From Cavenderia fasciculata (taxonomy: Eukaryota; Evosea; Eumycetozoa; Acytosteliales; Cavenderiaceae): a stretch of 64,000 nucleotides of DNA. Positions within the stretch are counted from its first letter, which is position 1. Each line of letters begins with the position of its first letter. Location: NCBI RefSeq assembly GCF_000203815.1, contig NW_004457695.1, positions 1,734,054 to 1,798,053 of the forward strand. Reading direction: 5' to 3'. Below the pieces are notes generated by a model that was not told where the DNA came from, ran no database searches, and saw only the letters and a list, made by a program, of their open reading frames with translations. This document shows, piece after piece, positions 47,746-58,990 of this stretch. The position numbers and the translations under genes were made by a program.

Positions 47746-47956
47746 GGTTTCCATTATATTATTTTATTTTAATGTCATTCTTCCAAAAAAAAGGTTTGGG
47801 GTGTGTGAAAAAGGTTGCCAAAACTCAGTAAAATTGTGGTTCAAAATTCAGATCTCTCAGAACGCAAAGGGGAATGTAGGGGAATGACGACATAGCAAGA
47901 ATCAAACCAAAATCGATGATTCCACGACCAAAATGCACCAAATCGCTACGCTTGAG
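47746..47956. other. upstream flank of second tRNA-Ser
   Basis: No gene. Shares only the TATA-like palindrome with the first tRNA's flank. Confidence 0.4.
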
Positions 47957-47968
47957 CGTATAAATACG
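47957..47968 (+). promoter_or_regulatory. upstream TATA-like palindrome of tRNA-Ser
   Basis: CGTATAAATACG, 34-45 bases upstream of the tRNA start, the reverse-complement equivalent of the element at 44545-44556. Confidence 0.5.
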
Positions 47969-48001
47969 CAGAAATGCTCTTCCTTAACATCGAAATTTCG
48001 C

Positions 48002-48082
48002 GGTTCTTTGGTGGAGTGGTTAACACGCATCCCTGCTAAGGATGTTCCTTCGGGAGCGCAGGTTCGAACCCTGCAGGAACCG
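48002..48082 (+). tRNA. tRNA-Ser(GCU)
   Basis: 81 nt including discriminator G. Same anticodon, variable and T arms as the gene at 44434-44515. Acceptor stem GGTTCTT/AGGAACC: positions 4-5 and their partners differ from the other copy as two fully compensated base pairs. Followed by TTTTT at 48090. Confidence 0.95.
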
Positions 48083-48089
48083 ATCAGGC

Positions 48090-48094
48090 TTTTT
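48090..48094 (+). terminator. pol III T-run terminator
   Basis: Five T residues eight bases after the tRNA-Ser 3' end, as RNA polymerase III uses. Confidence 0.7.
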
Positions 48095-48454
48095 GCAATT
48101 TTTTCGGTACGTCCAGCGCTTCATATGAATATGAAAAAATATGAATATAACCTGGATACCTAGCCATGGCTCCAGAATGCATCCAAGACATAGATTCCAA
48201 CAATAGTCCCCTTTTCACACACCCTTTTTTTTCCATTTTTCACACACCCCTTTTTTTTCCCTCTTGTTTTGCCCTCAAGAAAGAACGTCTCACGACAACT
48301 GTAGCATCTACCAAATCCATTCTCTTGTAAGATTAAAAAATGAAATACAATTTATTTACTTTGTAGTTGTTGTTGTTGTTGTTGTTACACTCGGAGAAAT
48401 AATGAGAAGATGTTGTCTTTGTGTTTACAACAATTGCTGCTGTATTTTACATTA

Positions 48455-49275
48455 TTACTCTTTATTTATACAATTATTTAAGCTGTTAGATTGAAAGCTA
48501 AAGTGTCGCGAGTAATGGGTGACAGAGACAACACGCATTGTAAGCTCAACAGTCAACTCATGAGTGAGTGAATTGTGTCTAAAGATTGCACTCTTGTATT
48601 GATAGAGAAACATTTGGCCATTTTCTCTTACCTCCAATCTGATCTGGTATTTGTTGTCAAACAATTTTGGAAGAGATTGCTTTTTGGATGGATTATCGAT
48701 GAAATGATAGTTTTTGATTTGAATCTTTCTACATTTTACAACCTCTTCTGTTCCTTCCACATACCTATAATTTATTTTTCTTGTATAGTGTTTGACTGGA
48801 CCCTGTGAGAGAAAATGATATTCCAGAGATTCCATGCACACATACCCAAGTTTAAGTGTGAATGTTTTGTTTGCGCTTCGAAACACACGATGTGATATAA
48901 TTGATTGAGCACGGACCATACACACTTGGAAATCAAGAAACCATTGAATGAGTTGATCTGTTGATTTAAAGGCAATATTGTCACCATCTTCTCCTCCATC
49001 TACTCTCTTGACCTCCAATTTTAACGGATGAGTGTTCTCTAGAGATCGATCGAGAACAACTGCAAGTGGGCGTGGATGAGATGAATACCACTCTTCAAGT
49101 AGTTCGAATATTTCCAAGTCCTTGGGTGACAACCCCTTTCTTGTTACTTGAATCATCAATAGTCTTACGCTTCTTGGGAGAAGATGAAAGGGAAGAGGAA
49201 GAATCAGTCGACGACACCAACTTGGGTGATACTGAGCAAAGAGTCCTGTGGTTCAGTTGAAGAAGAATGTTGCAT
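48455..49275 (-). CDS. unrecognised protein, 5' part out of frame
   Basis: The clear frame runs from the ATG at 49154-49156 to the stop at 48455, 234 residues, beginning MIQVTRKGLSPKDLEIFELL. It mixes charged helices and beta-like segments (YEYHFLSQGP region, CRKIQIKNYHF, YQIRLEVRENGQMFLYQYKS) with no family I recognise. Just upstream, two more frames look coding: ATG at 49273-49275 (MQHSSSTEPQDSLLSITQVG) and then SSSSLSSSPKKRKTIDDSSN, a nuclear-localisation-like stretch. One base fewer in the GGGG run near 49133 would fuse the latter to GLSPKDLEIF. So the true N-terminus is probably longer and the sequence has two small frame breaks, from assembly error or decay. Confidence 0.6.
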
Positions 49276-49736
49276 CGCAATCGATTATCTTCACCAGGTA
49301 ACGATTGATGACTCCTCTGTTTGAATGATTTGAAAATAAATAAAAAAAAAAAAGGCAAATGATCATTTGTGCATCGAAATTTAATTTAATTCAAAATAAA
49401 TAAATAATCAAGTGGAAATAAATAAAATTATTCCCTCCCTCTTTTGAATCAACGAGTAAAATAAAATATATAATATATCTATCAAATATATAATATATAT
49501 TTTATTAAAGGTTGGTTCATATAGAGAGGAGTTATGAATTATTATCGAAATTTTTCTATCCCCCCCTTTAACAACAACAAACAACACATACATCAAAAAC
49601 AAAGATATCTGTGAAATCACATACATATAAATATATATATAAATATTTGTACATATATTAACATGAATAGAGAGAGTAGTAGCTAGCATTTAGGAAATCA
49701 TTTATTTATTTATTCAGATTAAGCATTTTTAGTAAA
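49276..49736. other. divergent promoter region
   Basis: Between the unknown gene and TGDS. AT-rich, with TA runs at 49470-49500 and 49615-49645. No gene was seen. Confidence 0.5.
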
Positions 49737-50934
49737 ATGCAAGACATTGATTTTCAACCAAATGAAAAAGAACAAAAAGAAGTAAAAGAAGAAGAAGAAT
49801 ATAAACCAAAGAATATACTTTTAACAGGTGGAGCTGGATTCATGTAAATAAAGAGATCTAGATAGATAGATAAATAGATAGATATACTAACTCTTTGTTT
49901 CTTGTTAGAGGATCACATTTAACAATACATTTATGTAAAAAGTATATTCAATCAAATGCTAGGATTATAGTATTAGATAAATTAGATTATTGTTCAAGTT
50001 TAAAGAATCTATCTGAAATTGAACATTACACCAACTATCGATTCTATAAAGGAAGTATATTGGAAAAGAAATTGGTTAAACAAATCTTGACCGATGAATC
50101 AATCGATACAGTGATTCATCTGGCAGCCTATTCTCATGTAGATGCATCATTTAAAGATTCTCTAAAGTTTACAAAAAACAATATAATGGGAACTCATGTA
50201 CTACTTGATGAGTGTCGCAAGTATGGTGGTATTCAACGATTTATCAATGTCAGTACCGACGAGGTCTATGGTAGTCAACCAGAACAAACCGACATTGACG
50301 AACAATGCAACTATCGACCAACCAACCCTTACTCTGCCAGTAAAGCTTCGGCTGAATTACTAGTCCTATCATTTCATCAAAGTTTTTCTTTTCCCATCAT
50401 CATTACTCGTTGTAATAATGTCTATGGTCCAAATCAATTCCCAGAGAAATTAATTCCAAAATTTATAAATCAATTATTAAATCAAAATCCTTGGTAAGAA
50501 ATATTAAAAAAAGAAAATTAAAATAATTATTTATTAATTTATTTATTTATTTATTCTCTTCTATTTTTAGTACAATTCATGGTAAAGGAGATAATTTAAG
50601 AAGTTTTTTATTTATAGATGATGTAATAAAGGCATTTGATATTATATTACATAGAGCAAAGATTGGAGAAGTATACAATATAGGAACGGAATTTGAAATT
50701 TCAAATATTCAAGTTGCAAAAACATTAATATCAATGGTTCTAGGAGTGACAGATAACAGTCTACAAAATAATTATATAGAATTTATAAATGATCGACCAT
50801 TTAATGATAAAAGGTATCATATAAATAGTGATAAATTAAAACAATTGGGTTGGTATCAATCAATATTTTGGAATCAAGGACTAATTAAAACAATTGATTG
50901 GTATAAATCAAATTTAAATTATTGGGAGCAGTAA
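49737..50934 (+). CDS. tgds: dTDP-glucose 4,6-dehydratase-like protein
   Basis: Three exons: 49737-49843, 49909-50493 and 50571-50934, 351 residues. TGDS/RmlB enzymes are short-chain dehydrogenases of nucleotide-sugar metabolism. The NAD-binding motif TGGAGFIGSH is rebuilt across the first intron. DTVIHLAAYSHVDASFKDS, the STDEVYGS block, the catalytic NPYSASKASAELL (Tyr-x3-Lys) and TRCNNVYGPNQFPEKLIP follow; the last exon has RSFLFIDDVIKAF, EVYNIGTEFE and the DRPFNDKRYHI segment typical of this family. Catalytic residues appear intact. The N-terminal 25 residues are Lys/Glu-rich. Introns are AT-rich and in phase. Confidence 0.94.
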
Positions 50935-50974
50935 AATTACAAAAAGTATAAATAAATAAATATTTAATTTATTC

Positions 50975-51521
50975 TTATTCATCATCACCTTCATCATCAC
51001 TATTATAATCATCTTTTTTTTCTTCTTCTTCTTCTTCATCATCATCAAATTCTAAATGAAAAAATAAATGATTAATAAAAGATATATATTATATTTTTCT
51101 TTTTTTTCTTTTTCCTCTTACGTTCTTCAGGTAATAATTGATCTTTAATTTGAGAATCTTTAGCCAAATCTATAGCCTTTTCACCATCTTTATTTCTAAT
51201 TTCAATGTCAGCCTTGTTGGCAACCAATACTTTGACAGAATCCAAACGACCACGAGCTGCAGCCTTGTGAAGAGCAGAGTCACCAACCTTGTTGACAAGA
51301 TTGAGGTTGGCACCTGCTTTGGCAAGAACATCAACTACATTGGCATGGCCAGCAGTTGCAGCATAGTGAATAGCACCATTACCCAAATGATCTTGACTAT
51401 CGATTGGTACTGCCTTTATACGAATCAATTCATTTATATCTTGAACTGATCCAGATTTTGAATTGGCAAACCATGCATCAATATATGATATCTCTCCTGA
51501 TTCAATTGTATCTGTCATCAT
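50975..51521 (-). CDS. ankyrin repeat protein with acidic tail
   Basis: Two minus-strand exons, 51122-51521 and 50975-51051 (donor GAAC|GTAAG), 158 residues. Ankyrin repeats at about 45-125: GNGAIHYAATAGHANVVDVL, AGANLNLVNKVGDSALHKAA, RGRLDSVKVLVANKADIEI and a final DGEKAIDLA. The tail from PEEQFDDDEEEE to GDDE is almost all acidic. Small ankyrin proteins with acidic ends include the ribosome-assembly chaperone Yar1 (binds Rps3), so that is one possibility; no decisive feature was seen. A stretch ending AG lies just before the start codon, so an extra 5' exon cannot be excluded. Confidence 0.85.
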
Positions 51522-52070
51522 CACTAAAAGTATTAAAAAAAGTATATATATATATAAATAAGTAAAGAGAGAGGGAATAAAAACAAAGAAAGAAAAAGAA
51601 CAAAGGTCTGATTCAAACTGTTAATTAAAGTTTGAAAAAATCAAAAACAAAAAAAAAAGAGACCCATTCATTGAAAAAAAAAATAGCTTTGGACTGCATA
51701 GTACCATCGATCATTAAAAAACAAACAAATAATAACAAATAAGTGTTAAGTCAAGTCATCATCACAACAACAATGATCATCAGAGTTTAAGATCTATTAC
51801 AACTCACTCACAGAAACAGAAAAGGTTGGGTTTAATGATCATTTAACCCCATCAACCAATTATATCAAACTACTTCACAACACACAACATAACATACTAC
51901 CCCATTCATCAAAAATGTTTTGATTATTATATATTATATCAATCACACACTCTAGAGGTGTAATCAATTTTTGAAAGTAATATGTGTTTCTTCTTCTTCT
52001 TCTTCTTGTTTCCTCTTTATTTTATTTATTTTTCTATATTTTTTATTTATTTCTATTTTTTTTAATAATA
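51522..52070. other. divergent promoter between ankyrin and ROCO genes
   Basis: AT-rich with a TA run at about 51543-51556 and a T-rich leader before the ROCO start. An open frame continues upstream of 52071 into TTC/TTT repeats but is leader, not protein. Confidence 0.5.
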
Positions 52071-55000
52071 ATGATTGATAATAATAAATCAATATTTTTA
52101 ATAAAATCAAAACATAAATTAGATAGTATAGTAGAATATACAGAGGATGAAAATAGTTGTACAATTATTGAAAAGCCAAAAAAACATGTTGAAAAGATTG
52201 AACTGTCTGGGAGACAGTTGTTTAGGATCGAGCAGGAATTGGAAGGAATTAATCTGCGTGCAATATCAAGTTTAAAGGCAAACGGTAATTTGTTTGGAGA
52301 GGTACCATTGGCTGTTAGAGATATGATGGGATTGCATACACTGTCATTTGGAGAGAATCGTATCATCAAAGTACCGCCATGGATGAATGGTAGTAGTTTT
52401 CCTAATCTACGAAGATTGGATCTTGGTCACAATGATATAGATGTTTTACCAGATCATCTATCACAACTATTACAATTAGAGTCGTTGGTATTATCACATA
52501 ATATACTTTATTTGGTACCACCAACTAGTCTACCACCACATCTTATTACATTGGATCTTGGTCATAATTGTCTAGAGTATATAGAGTTGCCTGTACTTGA
52601 TAGTTTAATCTCACTAAACGTTTCAAATAATCGGTTGAGACTTATTGACAATTTACCATACCACGTATCACATATTGCATTGGAAGATAATTATTTGGAA
52701 ACTATAGATACTAGAATGTTGGCTCGTTGTGGACGTGACATTTCAATTAGTTTTCAAAGAGCATTTCGTGATGTACAAATGGAAATTATATTCACTTGTG
52801 CTTTGGCTAGATGTCCATCGTTGGATTTGTCTGGTTTAGGATTCAAACAAGTTCCACCTTGTCTTGGTACTCTATCACATCTAACATTATTAGATCTATC
52901 TGGTAATGGTTTAAAAAGTTTACCTCCTGAACTTGAACAATTGGTCAACCTCATTCGTTTGGATTTATCTTACAACTTTTTATCTACGTTGCCATTATAT
53001 TTAATTAATTTTAAAGCATTGGTATTTCTTGGATTACATGGTACAATTGATTATTTGGTTAATCCACCAAGGAAAATAGCTGAAGGTGGTATTGGAGAAA
53101 TTCAACGATACTTTGAAGACCTATTCCTTGGTGACCCAATCTATCGTGTCAAACTAATGATTGTTGGTCAAGAAAATGTTGGTAAAACATCACTCCTCAA
53201 ATGCATGAAATGGAAAAAGAAAATTGGTAATCGTTCTGATCATCTTGGTCCAAATGTCTCTACAGATGGTATAGATATTGAAGATATTAAAATTAATCTT
53301 GATATTCAATCAATCATTACAAAAGAAAAAGATAAAGATAAAGAAAGAGAAAAAGATAATAATAATAATAATTTATCATCAATATTATTAAATAATAATT
53401 CAGAGAAGGAATTATTATCAGATATAAATAGTAATAATAGTTTAGTAAATAGTCCAATGAAAAGTTTGGGAGCAAATAATTTATTGGCAAGAAATAATAG
53501 TGGTATAGAATCTTTATTTTCTTCAAATATTAATAGTAATGGTACAATAACACCTCAACCATTATCAATTTTAACTTCTCCTTTAATAATTCAAAATAAT
53601 AATCAAAATAATAATAATTTAAATAATTCTGGATCAAATAATAGTAGTACTATATATTTATCAAATAGTAATATAAATAGTAATAGTATAAATAGTTCAC
53701 CATTGGTTGGTCATATACATAGTAATCGTGATAGTAATGGTCATCATCATCCTCATCATCATCATTCGATTTCATCATCCAATAGTACAACTACAACCAT
53801 TACACATAATCAAAAAATTACACTTTCAGTTTGGGATTGTGCAGGTCAAGAACTTTATTATACAACTCATCAAATGTTTTTAACAGATACTGCACTCTAT
53901 GTTGTGGTTTGGGATCTATGTAAACCAGAAGTAAATAGTAAAGTAGAATTTTGGTTACATTCTATTAGATCTCGTTTTGAAGATGCTCCAATCCTTCTTG
54001 TCGGTACTCATCTTGATGATTTCCTTTCAACTCATACTGAACAAGAATTGGATCATATTTTAGAAAATATTTATTCAAAATATTTTAGAAGATTTAGATT
54101 AAAAGTAATAGAAAAAAAAACAAAAAATATATTAAAGAAATTAATTAATTTTATTTTTATTTTTTTAGGGAATATGTGTATTAAGTTGTTTAAATGGTAT
54201 TGGATTTGATAGATTTCAAGAATTATTAAAAAAAACAATTATTGATTTACCTTCAGTAAAACAAAAAATTCCTGATCTCTATATTAAATTGGAAAAATTA
54301 ATTATTAAAAAACGTTCAACTATTTTACCTCCTGTTCAAACTTGGAAAAAGTAAAAAATAGAAAATAGAAAAAAAGAAAAATATATTATATATTTATTTA
54401 TTTATTTAATTATTAATTAATTTATTTATTTTCTTTTTTTTTTAGTTATTCACAAATGGTATTATCAAATTTAGATTTTCATGATGAAATTCATGTTAAA
54501 GTAGCAACCAAAACATTGGTATTATTAGGATGTTTAGCATTTTTTGATGAACCTTTATTAGATCATTATGTTTTCCTTGATCCTCAATGGTTAACAAATG
54601 TTTTTTCTTCAATTATTACAACTAAACATAAATTTATTAAAGATGGTATTTTAAATAGATTGCAAGTATTAATTAATTTATTTATTTATTTAATCAATTT
54701 TATTAATACCTTTTTTTTATTATTTTAGGGATTTATTACAAATTTGGAAACCACCAAATTTTTTAGAAGATGAAGGATTACATAGATTATTAATTAATTT
54801 ATTAGAAAGATTTGAATTAATGTTTCCATTGGAACCTGAAATTAATATTGAAGGTATATCTTCACCATTGTTATTATCAAAAAAAGGTTTTATAGAAGAA
54901 ACAAAAGAAAAAGAAAAGAAAAAAAGTTCAAGTCAATTTTTATTATCTCCAATTATCAAGGACAATAATAATAGTAGTTCACAAAAATTACAATCAACAT

Positions 55001-58000
55001 CAAGTTTAATGAATAGTCAAACAAATCTTCACGGTCCAACATCAACTACTACACCTATTTCTAGAAATCGATCAAATTCATTAGACCAACAAAATTTACA
55101 ATATTATAAAACTCTTAAACCCTCCTCTACTGGAAATTCAACACCAACAGGAAAAACATCACCACCTACTTCAACAATCATTAATAATATTTCAACATTT
55201 AATTTACAAAAATTTATAATACCATCACAATTACCAGACAAGAGACCACAATTTGATTTACTTTGGTTACCAAGAGATCAATTTAGAGTAGAATATAATC
55301 GATGGTTTCATCTAACATTTATACCAATTGGTTTATTTAGTCGGTTGTTGATTAGATTGTTGGTATCTAGAGAATTTATAATGAAACCAAATTTGTATTG
55401 GAGAAATGGATTGGTGATTGAAGCTGCTCCGGCTGGTACAATGGCTGCTTATGGTCATGTTCCAGCAACTGCATTGGTAGAATTACATCCTGCCATGATG
55501 ATGATAAAGATTGCAGTTCGTGGAGATAGACGTGCTGGTCGTACCATGGCTGCCAAATTACTTCGTCTAATCGTAGAGATTACAGATATCCTATGTTCAT
55601 CTTGGTATCATTTGGAATCGGTTCAATTGGTTCCTTGTCCTCACTGTATATTCAAGGCAAAAGCAAACACTACACTATTCACTCTAAATGATTGTGAAGC
55701 ATCTGCAAGTCGTGGAGAATGGTTTGTTTGTTGTGGTGAAAGAAAGATTGCTCTAGATTCATTTGTACCAGATGTTGCATTTGTCGATTTTTGGGGAAGT
55801 ACAAGTAAAAAATTCAACTATGACAATATTAAATTGGAAAAGGAGAAACGAAAGATTATCATCTTTCCAGGTGACTCTGAATTTCGTTCCTACTATGGTT
55901 ATCTTTCAAATGATCATCAAAATTTTGATCAAATCCTAGATGAAGAAACTAGAGAAAAGGAAAAATCTTTAAATCTTCAAGTTATCATTAATTGTACAAT
56001 CATTGAAAAGGATGAAGAAAAAGAAAAAAAAGAAGAAGAAGAAGGAAAAGATCAAGACCTATCTACTTTATCATGTTTGGATATAAAATTTGATATAAAG
56101 AATCAAAATATAATGGTTAGTGGAACGATTACAAGAGGAGTAAAAGAAATTCAAAAGGAAATAGTTGTACCAAAATTAATTGGACGTGGAGCAAGTGGAA
56201 AGATTTATAGAGCAGAATTAAATGGAACAACGGTAGCTGTTAAACAATTGGATGTGGTTGGTGAAGATGCACCAAGAATCTATTCAGAATTTCGTAGAGA
56301 GATTCATGTAATGTCGGATCTAAAACATCGAAATGTTGTCAATTTATTGGGATTCACATTACATCCTTTTACAATGGTTATGGAGTATATTGATGGTGGT
56401 GATTTGTACCGTTTTCTACATAGTCCTGCCGGTGATGTATTAAATGATAATTGGAATCTTAGATTACAATTGGCTCTAGATATTGCACGTGGTATGAATT
56501 TTCTTCATAGTGTTACACCTCCTCTACTTCATCGTGACTTGAAATCTCCAAATATCTTATTGTCATTTCAAAAGGATAAAGAACAACCACAACAACAACA
56601 ACATTTACGTGCCAAGGTGGCAGATTTTGGTCTAAGTTCAAGAATGTTTATTCAATCTTTAAAACATAAATTGAGAGAGTTTCCAGTTGGTAATATTACT
56701 TGGGTGGCTCCTGAAATTCTTAGAGAAGAAGAGTATACTGTAAAGAGTGATGTTTATGCTTATGGACTCATCTTGCATGAACTATTGACTCGTCAACATC
56801 CATATCGAGAATACAATTATACAATGCTGTCACAATTGGAACAAGCGGTACGTGGTGGTCTACGTCCATCAGTTCATCCAACCTATACAAACACTGTCCT
56901 TGGACACGACTATTGTGGTCTAATGAGAGATTGTTGGGACAATGATGTCAGCCACAGACCAACCTTTGCAAAAATTGTTCGTCGTCTTGAAAAAATGATG
57001 CAACGTGAAAGTATGTCTACTCTTTCCTCCTCAACTTCCTCCAACTCTGCTTTATCAAGAGCTTGTTCTCCTCAATCCAATAATTTAAATGTTCCCAATA
57101 ACAATAATAATATTTCACAACAATTAACAATACTTGGATCAAAATCTTTATCTCCATTACTTTTGTCAATTTCACCAACTGGAACTGGTAGTATTAGTTT
57201 AAATACAATTATGAATAATCTTTCTGGTATTGGTCCAGCAAGTCAAAGTTATCATCATTTAAAACAATCTATTAGTACTCATCAACAAACAAGTAATACT
57301 TCTACTACTTCTACTACTACTACTACTACGAATCAAGAAGAAAATCAACCAGTTGGGGGACAATTACAACTTTGTATTAGAACATCATCACCAGATATAA
57401 AGGTGAAATCATTGTTGTGGGAGAATAGACGTGTATGGGGTGGTACCACAGATGGTAGTATACTCATTTGGAATGCAGAGAATGGTAAACCAATTGTATT
57501 TGAATCTAAATTACATCGTGGTGCAATCAATTCATTGTTAATGGTAGATGATGAGAATATTTGGTCGTCTGGTGAAGATGGATTCATTCGGGTTTGGAAT
57601 GCTTGGCGTTTGAATTGTGATGATCAAGTCCGATTCAAAAGTGATATGATTAGTAAAAAGAGTAGAAGTGGTGGTATGTTGGGTAGGAAATCTTGGAAAC
57701 ATCGGTGGTTTACCTTAGATAGACGTGCCAAAACACTTAGTTATCACAAAAAACCAAATGACAAGTCTCCCAAATGTACACTTCAATTGGCTGATTCTTG
57801 GATTGAAGATCTTGCTACCATCCCCACATCAAGTAATACTACAAGTAATATTTTAAGAATTGCACTAAATATTGTCATACCAGAAAAACGTAGAATGGAA
57901 TTAGGATTTAAAAATCTATCTGAAAAGGAACAATGGGTAAACTCTCTACAACGTATCATCAATCAAAACAAACCAATTTTTGAAATTAATTTAAATGAAA

Positions 58001-58893
58001 CGAATCAAAACGGTAATAATATTGGTGGTAATAATATAAATTCATCAACTTCATCATCATCAACAACATCTCTACAACAAACAATATTTGTTGAAGATAA
58101 TTATTCAACTTCATCAAATAGTTCAAATAATTCTCCAACTACAACATTTATGCACAGAAAGAAATCAAAAAGTAATAGTAATCTTTCAAATTTATTACCA
58201 TCATCATCAAGTCAATTAATGGTTTCTTCAATGTTATTGGTTGAATGTGGTGGAAATAATCAAAATCAAACTAATCAAAATCAAAATCAAAATAATCATC
58301 AAAATAACAATATATCTTCTTCTTCATCTGACATTTCTCATCAAAGAGTATGGGTAGGATTAAATAATTCACCAGTGATACAAATTTATGATATTAAATC
58401 ACGTACACTGTTACATACAATTGATATGTCTAAAGAGATTTCTGAATGGAAATCAACGGATCGTATGATTTATCATCAAGGATTTGTATGGGTTACTTGT
58501 TCCAATATGATTGGACATATCGATCCAAAGGAATATGTAGTGGTAACGGTTCATGCTACCGAACATACTCAACCAATCCATTCAATTGCTTCAATCGATC
58601 GATCAGTTTGGGTTTCTTGCAACGACTGTTCGATTAGTGTATGGGATGGTCAACAAGGCTCAGTCATTAAACGTCTAGAAGTCCCCTCTCCCATCACCAA
58701 ACTCTTACACTTTAATAGTCATGTATGGGCCTGCTCAATCGGTACAATCTACATTTATGACCCTCTCACCTATACAATCAAAAAACAAGTAGATTGTAAA
58801 CAACATGTAAATAGTATCACTGAATTAATCAAAGTTTTTCAACAAACTGTTTGGTCTTCTTGTAATACTCATAATATTTGTATTTGGTCTTAA
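52071..58893 (+). CDS. ROCO family kinase (LRR-Roc-COR-kinase-WD with PH insert)
   Basis: Four exons: 52071-54104, 54169-54350, 54446-54661 and 54729-58893, 2,198 residues. Leucine-rich repeats at about 55-350 (LRRLDLGHNDIDVLP, LTLLDLSGNGLKSLP). Roc GTPase at about 363-680: P-loop GQENVGKTSLL, WDCAGQELYYTTHQMFLT and LLVGTHLDDF, with an Asn/Ser-rich insert of about 150 residues between P-loop and switch II. COR follows (HYVFLDPQWLTNVFSSII, LLQIWKPPNFLEDEGLHRL). Kinase at about 1290-1560: GRGASGKIYRAE, AVKQL, HRDLKSPNILL and ADFGLSS, all key residues present. WD-type repeats at about 1690-1780 and 2017-2198 flank a PH domain (KSWKHRWFTLDRRAKTLSYH to EKEQWVNSLQRI). ROCO proteins, including LRRK2, act in chemotaxis, cytokinesis and stress. 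Intron 3 is GC-AG. Which D. discoideum paralog it matches was not determined. Confidence 0.93.
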
Positions 58894-58990
58894 AATAGAA
58901 TAAAAAAAAGAAAAGAAAAGATAGATTTATATTTATTTACAAAGTTTTGTTTTTTTTTTGTTTTGTTTTTCTCTATTTCTTTTTCTATAT

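Larger units (their letters stand above)
48002..48357. repeat. inverted duplication, right arm with tRNA-Ser
   Basis: Reverse complement of 43459-43713 plus 44384-44515. It ends inside a copy of the last two codons and stop of the VPS9 gene (GTAAATAAATTG), which points to the left arm as source and this arm as the copy. Confidence 0.85.

Noticed and set aside
48264-48494. 76-codon open frame on the plus strand
   Set aside because: Spans the inverted-repeat end and a TTG repeat; low complexity.
51984-52070. Hydrophobic leader of the ROCO protein
   Set aside because: TTC/TTT repeats translated through; the Met at 52071 is the natural start.
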